DNA of 8,741 nt from Betaproteobacteria bacterium (GTDB taxonomy: Bacteria > Pseudomonadota > Gammaproteobacteria > Burkholderiales > Casimicrobiaceae), in NCBI GenBank assembly GCA_005888865.1, contig VBCL01000115.1, forward strand, positions 5,508 through 14,248, written 5' to 3'. Under the pieces are notes generated by a model. It was not told where the DNA came from, ran no database searches, and saw only the letters and a list, made by a program, of their open reading frames with translations. How positions within the stretch are numbered: the stretch's first letter is position 1; each line of letters opens with the position of its first letter. A program made the translations under genes and the position numbers. Shown piece after piece: positions 6,805-8,741 of the stretch.

Positions 6805-6805
6805 C
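6776..6805. repeat. 30-bp direct repeat, copy 2 (SDR remnant start)
   Basis: Partner of 6227-6256 with mismatches at two positions. It contains the ATG and first codons of the SDR remnant upstream of the prepilin. The two copies lie about 550 bp apart and bracket the prepilin gene. Confidence 0.85.
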
Positions 6806-6823
6806 CCTCGGCTCACAAGACTC

Positions 6824-6880
6824 TCAGCCCTTCAAGCCGCTCATTACGACGGCCTGGACCACCCAACGCTGCAACGTGAC
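6824..6880 (-). pseudogene. C-terminal tail of a sugar ABC permease, 18-codon fragment
   Basis: The minus-strand reading VTLQRWVVQAVVMSGLKG plus stop repeats the end of the permease at 8098 (ITLQRWVVQAVVMSGLKG). DNA identity is 50 of 54 over 6827-6880 versus 8101-8154. Of the four changes, three are synonymous and one gives Val for Ile; the stop is TGA instead of TAG. That pattern points to a paralogous permease that diverged under selection, not to a recent exact copy. Upstream of codon VTL the homology stops abruptly and the 3' flank of the binding-protein gene begins. A 10-bp palindrome, GCCAGCTGGC, lies at that junction (6881-6890). Confidence 0.8.
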
Positions 6881-6905
6881 GCCAGCTGGCATTGCGGCCC
6901 TGGCG
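6880..6905 (-). terminator. Possible weak hairpin after binding-protein copy 1
   Basis: CGCCAG (6880-6885) can pair with CTGGCG (6900-6905) across a 14-nt loop, starting 12 nt past the stop codon. There is no T-run, so intrinsic termination is doubtful. The hairpin also sits on the junction with the permease fragment and may be incidental. Confidence 0.25.
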
Positions 6906-6916
6906 CATTCCCGTCC

Positions 6917-7906
6917 CTACTCGATCACTTCGTCGGCCTGAAGAAGGATGGTCCTCGGAATGGTCACGCCGAGCGCCTTTGCTGTCTTCTGGTTCACCAC
7001 GAGTTCGAATCTCGACACTTGCTCGAAGGGAAGATCGCCCGGCTTTGCGCCCTTCAGGATCTTGTCCACATAGTCTGCGGCGCGCCGATGCATGTCGCGG
7101 ACGTTGGCGCCATAAGACATGAGACCGCCGGACTCGACATAGATCCGGTCTTCGTAGAGCGCGGGCAGGCGCAATTTCGCCGCCCGGTCCACAATCGCGC
7201 GTCGTTGCGACGCAAGGATGGCGTCGCCCGAGTTGAGGATCGCTTGCGTGCCGTCCCAACCGATTGCATCGAGTTGGGTGGCAAGTTCATCGCGCGAGCG
7301 CACCTCGCTCGATTGGACCTTGACTCCCAATTGGGCGCCGGCATCCTGCATTGCCTTCACTTCGAGACGGTTCTCCGGACGCGCGGGATTCCAGAGCGCG
7401 GTTGCCTGCGTGAGTTTCGGAACGGTTTCCTTCAGCAGCGCGACGCGCTTGGCACTCAGTTCGAGCTGCAGTCCCGAGACGCCAGTGATGTTGCCACCGG
7501 GCCGCGCCAGGCTTTGGGCGAGACCGGCCGTCACAGGATCGCCGGTAGCCGCCATGACAATCGGAATCGTGCTGGTGAATTTCTTGGCAGATAACCCCTC
7601 GGGCGTACACATCGCGACGATGACGTCCACCTTGCTTTGGACCAGCGCGTCCATGATGGCGTCCAGCTCCGCCGGGTTGCCATGCGCGTCACGATGCTCC
7701 AGCACGAAATTCTTGCCGTCGATCCAGCCAAGTTGGCCCATTCGGTCGCGGAATGACTCGGAATAGGGTCCGGAGGGCCCCTCGCTAAAGAGCCAGACGT
7801 ATGCGACGCGTGGAAGTTTGGGCGCGGGCTGAGCTGCCGCACCCGGGGCAGCTGCGACTAGGACAACCGTCGCCAGTGCGAATATCGCGCGGAAGGTAAT
7901 TTTCAT
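6917..7906 (-). CDS. Orphan ABC-type substrate-binding protein, PF04392 (TrpX-like), copy 1
   Basis: 329 residues with a signal peptide (Lys2 and Arg6, hydrophobic core about 7-20, cleavage near AAA/AQ at 25). Family blocks: RVAYVWL, FRDRMGQLGWIDGKNFVLEHR (52-72), VDVIVAMCTPEGLSAKK, PIVMAATGDPVTAGLAQSLARPGGNITGVS (115-144), LMSYGANVRDMHRRAADYVDKILKG, and the hallmark end FELVVNQKTAKALGVTIPRT with QADEVIE. It should bind a small ligand in the periplasm. The neighbouring sugar permease is of the MalG type and is not the normal partner of this family. Copy 2 at 4382-5374 is clearly paralogous but distant. AGGAG at 7913-7917 is a good ribosome binding site 6 nt before the ATG. The upstream SDR remnant frame ends 3 nt before that ATG. 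Confidence 0.9.
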   Translation of the reverse strand: MKITFRAIFALATVVLVAAAPGAAAQPAPKLPRVAYVWLFSEGPSGPYSESFRDRMGQLGWIDGKNFVLEHRDAHGNPAELDAIMDALVQSKVDVIVAMCTPEGLSAKKFTSTIPIVMAATGDPVTAGLAQSLARPGGNITGVSGLQLELSAKRVALLKETVPKLTQATALWNPARPENRLEVKAMQDAGAQLGVKVQSSEVRSRDELATQLDAIGWDGTQAILNSGDAILASQRRAIVDRAAKLRLPALYEDRIYVESGGLMSYGANVRDMHRRAADYVDKILKGAKPGDLPFEQVSRFELVVNQKTAKALGVTIPRTILLQADEVIE

Positions 7907-7909
7907 GCT

Positions 7910-8029
7910 TCACTCCTGGTACCACAAACTCGCGGGATCACAGTCTAACCGCCCTGCGGCCGCGACGTTGTCTGACCCCGACCCGGTGATGAGGACTACC
8001 TTGCCTTTGAGATCCGAGATCATGTCCAT
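7910..8029 (-). pseudogene. SDR gene start, 39-codon remnant before the binding-protein gene
   Basis: The minus-strand frame opens MDMISDLKGKVVLITGSGS, a textbook SDR (glucose-1-dehydrogenase-like) N-terminus, then leaves the family where GIG should follow. It runs through about 20 unrelated residues (DNVAAAGRLDCDPASLWYQE) and stops at 7910-7912, 3 nt before the ATG of the binding-protein gene. The fused tail includes that gene's ribosome binding site. A start at the internal Met (8023) is equally possible. This SDR is of a different subfamily from the MARxFITGSAD one. It is a truncated gene that may work as a coupled leader. Confidence 0.75.
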
Positions 8030-8097
8030 TCCCTCGCTTGAGATTCGCCAGCGCATCGCCAAAGGCGTGGCCCGATCATTGGAAGCTTACTTGAAGA

Positions 8098-8741
8098 CTA
8101 GCCCTTCAAGCCGCTCATCACGACAGCCTGGACCACCCAACGCTGCAGCGTGATGAAGATGAGCAGGATCGGCAGGATGCTGATCACCGCGGCGGCGGTG
8201 AGCAGGTTGTATTCGATGAAGTACATATTGGTGAAACTCATCAGGCCCATGGTGACCACCTTCATCTGGGGGCTGCTGATCACCACCATCGGCCAGAAGA
8301 ACTCGTTCCAGTTCCACATGAACTTGATGATCAGCAGGGTGGCGATGGCCGGCTTCACCGACGGCAGAACCACCTCGAAGAAGATTCGGAGCTCGCTGCA
8401 GCCGTCGATGCGGGCCGCGTCGATGTAGTCGTTGGGAATCATCTCGATCGCCTGCCGCATCAGGAACACGCCGAAGACGCTGACCAGGTCCGGGGCCACG
8501 ATGCCCATGTAGGTGTCGAGCAGCCCGAGGTCGTTCATCCAGACGTAGAGCGGCACCACGACCGACTGGAAGGGGACCATCAAGATGCCGACGATGGCGA
8601 GGAAGAAGACGTCCCGTCCGGGGAAGTGATACTTCGCGAATCCGAACCCCGCGAGCGACGAGACCACCACGCTGCTCACGGCGGCGATCGAAGCGACGAT
8701 CGTGCTGTTCAGCAGGTAGCGCAGGAAGGGTTCGCGCTTGA
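8098..8741 (-). CDS. Carbohydrate ABC transporter permease, MalG/UgpE-like (N-terminus outside window)
   Basis: The frame is open to the window edge and shows about 213 of an expected 270-280 residues, beginning KREPFLRYLLNSTIVAS. A start at 8679 (GTG) would lie inside the first transmembrane region of the transport domain and is not the true start. Several hydrophobic segments are visible (VVVSSLAGFGFA, VFFLAIVGILMVPFQSVVVPL, MGIVAPDLVSVFGVFL, LLTAAAVISILPILLIF). The EAA loop, YIDAARIDGCSELRIFFEVVLPS, contacts the ATPase. The ending LQRWVVQAVVMSGLKG is typical of CUT1 family inner-membrane permeases. The gene is followed after 68 nt by the SDR remnant. The SDR probably was the next gene of a sugar-uptake operon before it was broken. 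Confidence 0.93.
   Translation of the reverse strand, partial: KREPFLRYLLNSTIVASIAAVSSVVVSSLAGFGFAKYHFPGRDVFFLAIVGILMVPFQSVVVPLYVWMNDLGLLDTYMGIVAPDLVSVFGVFLMRQAIEMIPNDYIDAARIDGCSELRIFFEVVLPSVKPAIATLLIIKFMWNWNEFFWPMVVISSPQMKVVTMGLMSFTNMYFIEYNLLTAAAVISILPILLIFITLQRWVVQAVVMSGLKG

Noticed and set aside
6767..7594. Long plus-strand frame opposite binding-protein copy 1
   Set aside because: It is antisense to a clear family protein, with no domain resemblance. It also crosses the SDR and permease fragments in the wrong direction.
7940..7970. Possible promoter (TAGACT as -10) before binding-protein copy 1
   Set aside because: No -35 box at a usable spacing was found. The gene sits in a same-strand series with a good ribosome binding site and can be read from upstream.
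1..8741. CRISPR array, tRNA, rRNA, toxin-antitoxin or defence genes
   Set aside because: No regularly spaced repeats, cloverleaf-like segments or rRNA-like stretches were seen, and no defence-family motifs in any convincing frame.

Overview
The window reads as high-GC proteobacterial DNA. The branched-chain amino acid type (Liv) ABC transporter genes, the orphan TrpX-like substrate-binding proteins (PF04392), the TIGR03790 secreted protein and the PilA-like prepilin are a mix common in environmental Burkholderiales-like and Rhizobiales-like bacteria. This placement is an inference, and no rRNA or marker gene settles it. GC content is uneven by eye: the liv block is near 70 percent, and the TIGR03790 gene nearer 50 percent.

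Layout. Left, plus strand (1-1874): the 3' end of a livG-like ATPase gene, a complete livF-like ATPase gene and a TIM-barrel sugar-phosphate isomerase/epimerase-like gene. They are spaced or overlapped as one operon. Next (about 1921-2372) lies a broken insertion sequence. It has a likely left end and the first 123 codons of an IS1182-type transposase, cut before the catalytic domain. After a 153-bp segment of unknown origin comes a complete secreted TIGR03790-family protein (2526-3557). Positions 3558-4381 are almost empty: one doubtful small ORF and a 16-bp perfect palindrome.

Right, minus strand (8741 down to 4382): a mosaic in which every gene points the same way. In transcription order it runs: (a) a sugar ABC permease, cut by the window edge; (b) the first ~19 codons of an SDR dehydrogenase; (c) an orphan PF04392 binding protein; (d) the last 18 codons of a second, diverged copy of the permease; (e) the first 11 codons of another SDR; (f) a prepilin; (g) a near-complete SDR of the same family as (e), apparently short at its C-terminus; (h) a good sigma70-type promoter whose -35 box overlaps that SDR's stop codon; (i) a second PF04392 binding protein.

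The most notable signal is this repeated 'permease tail, SDR head, unrelated gene' arrangement. Both SDR heads break at the glycine-rich cofactor motif (TGSxxx). Both broken frames then stop only 3 and 7 nt before the ATG of the unrelated gene, as if they now act as translated leaders. I see no transposase, terminal repeats or integrase that would explain it. Illegitimate recombination, an unrecognised mobile cassette and misassembly at short conserved k-mers all remain possible. No defence system, CRISPR array, tRNA or rRNA was recognised.
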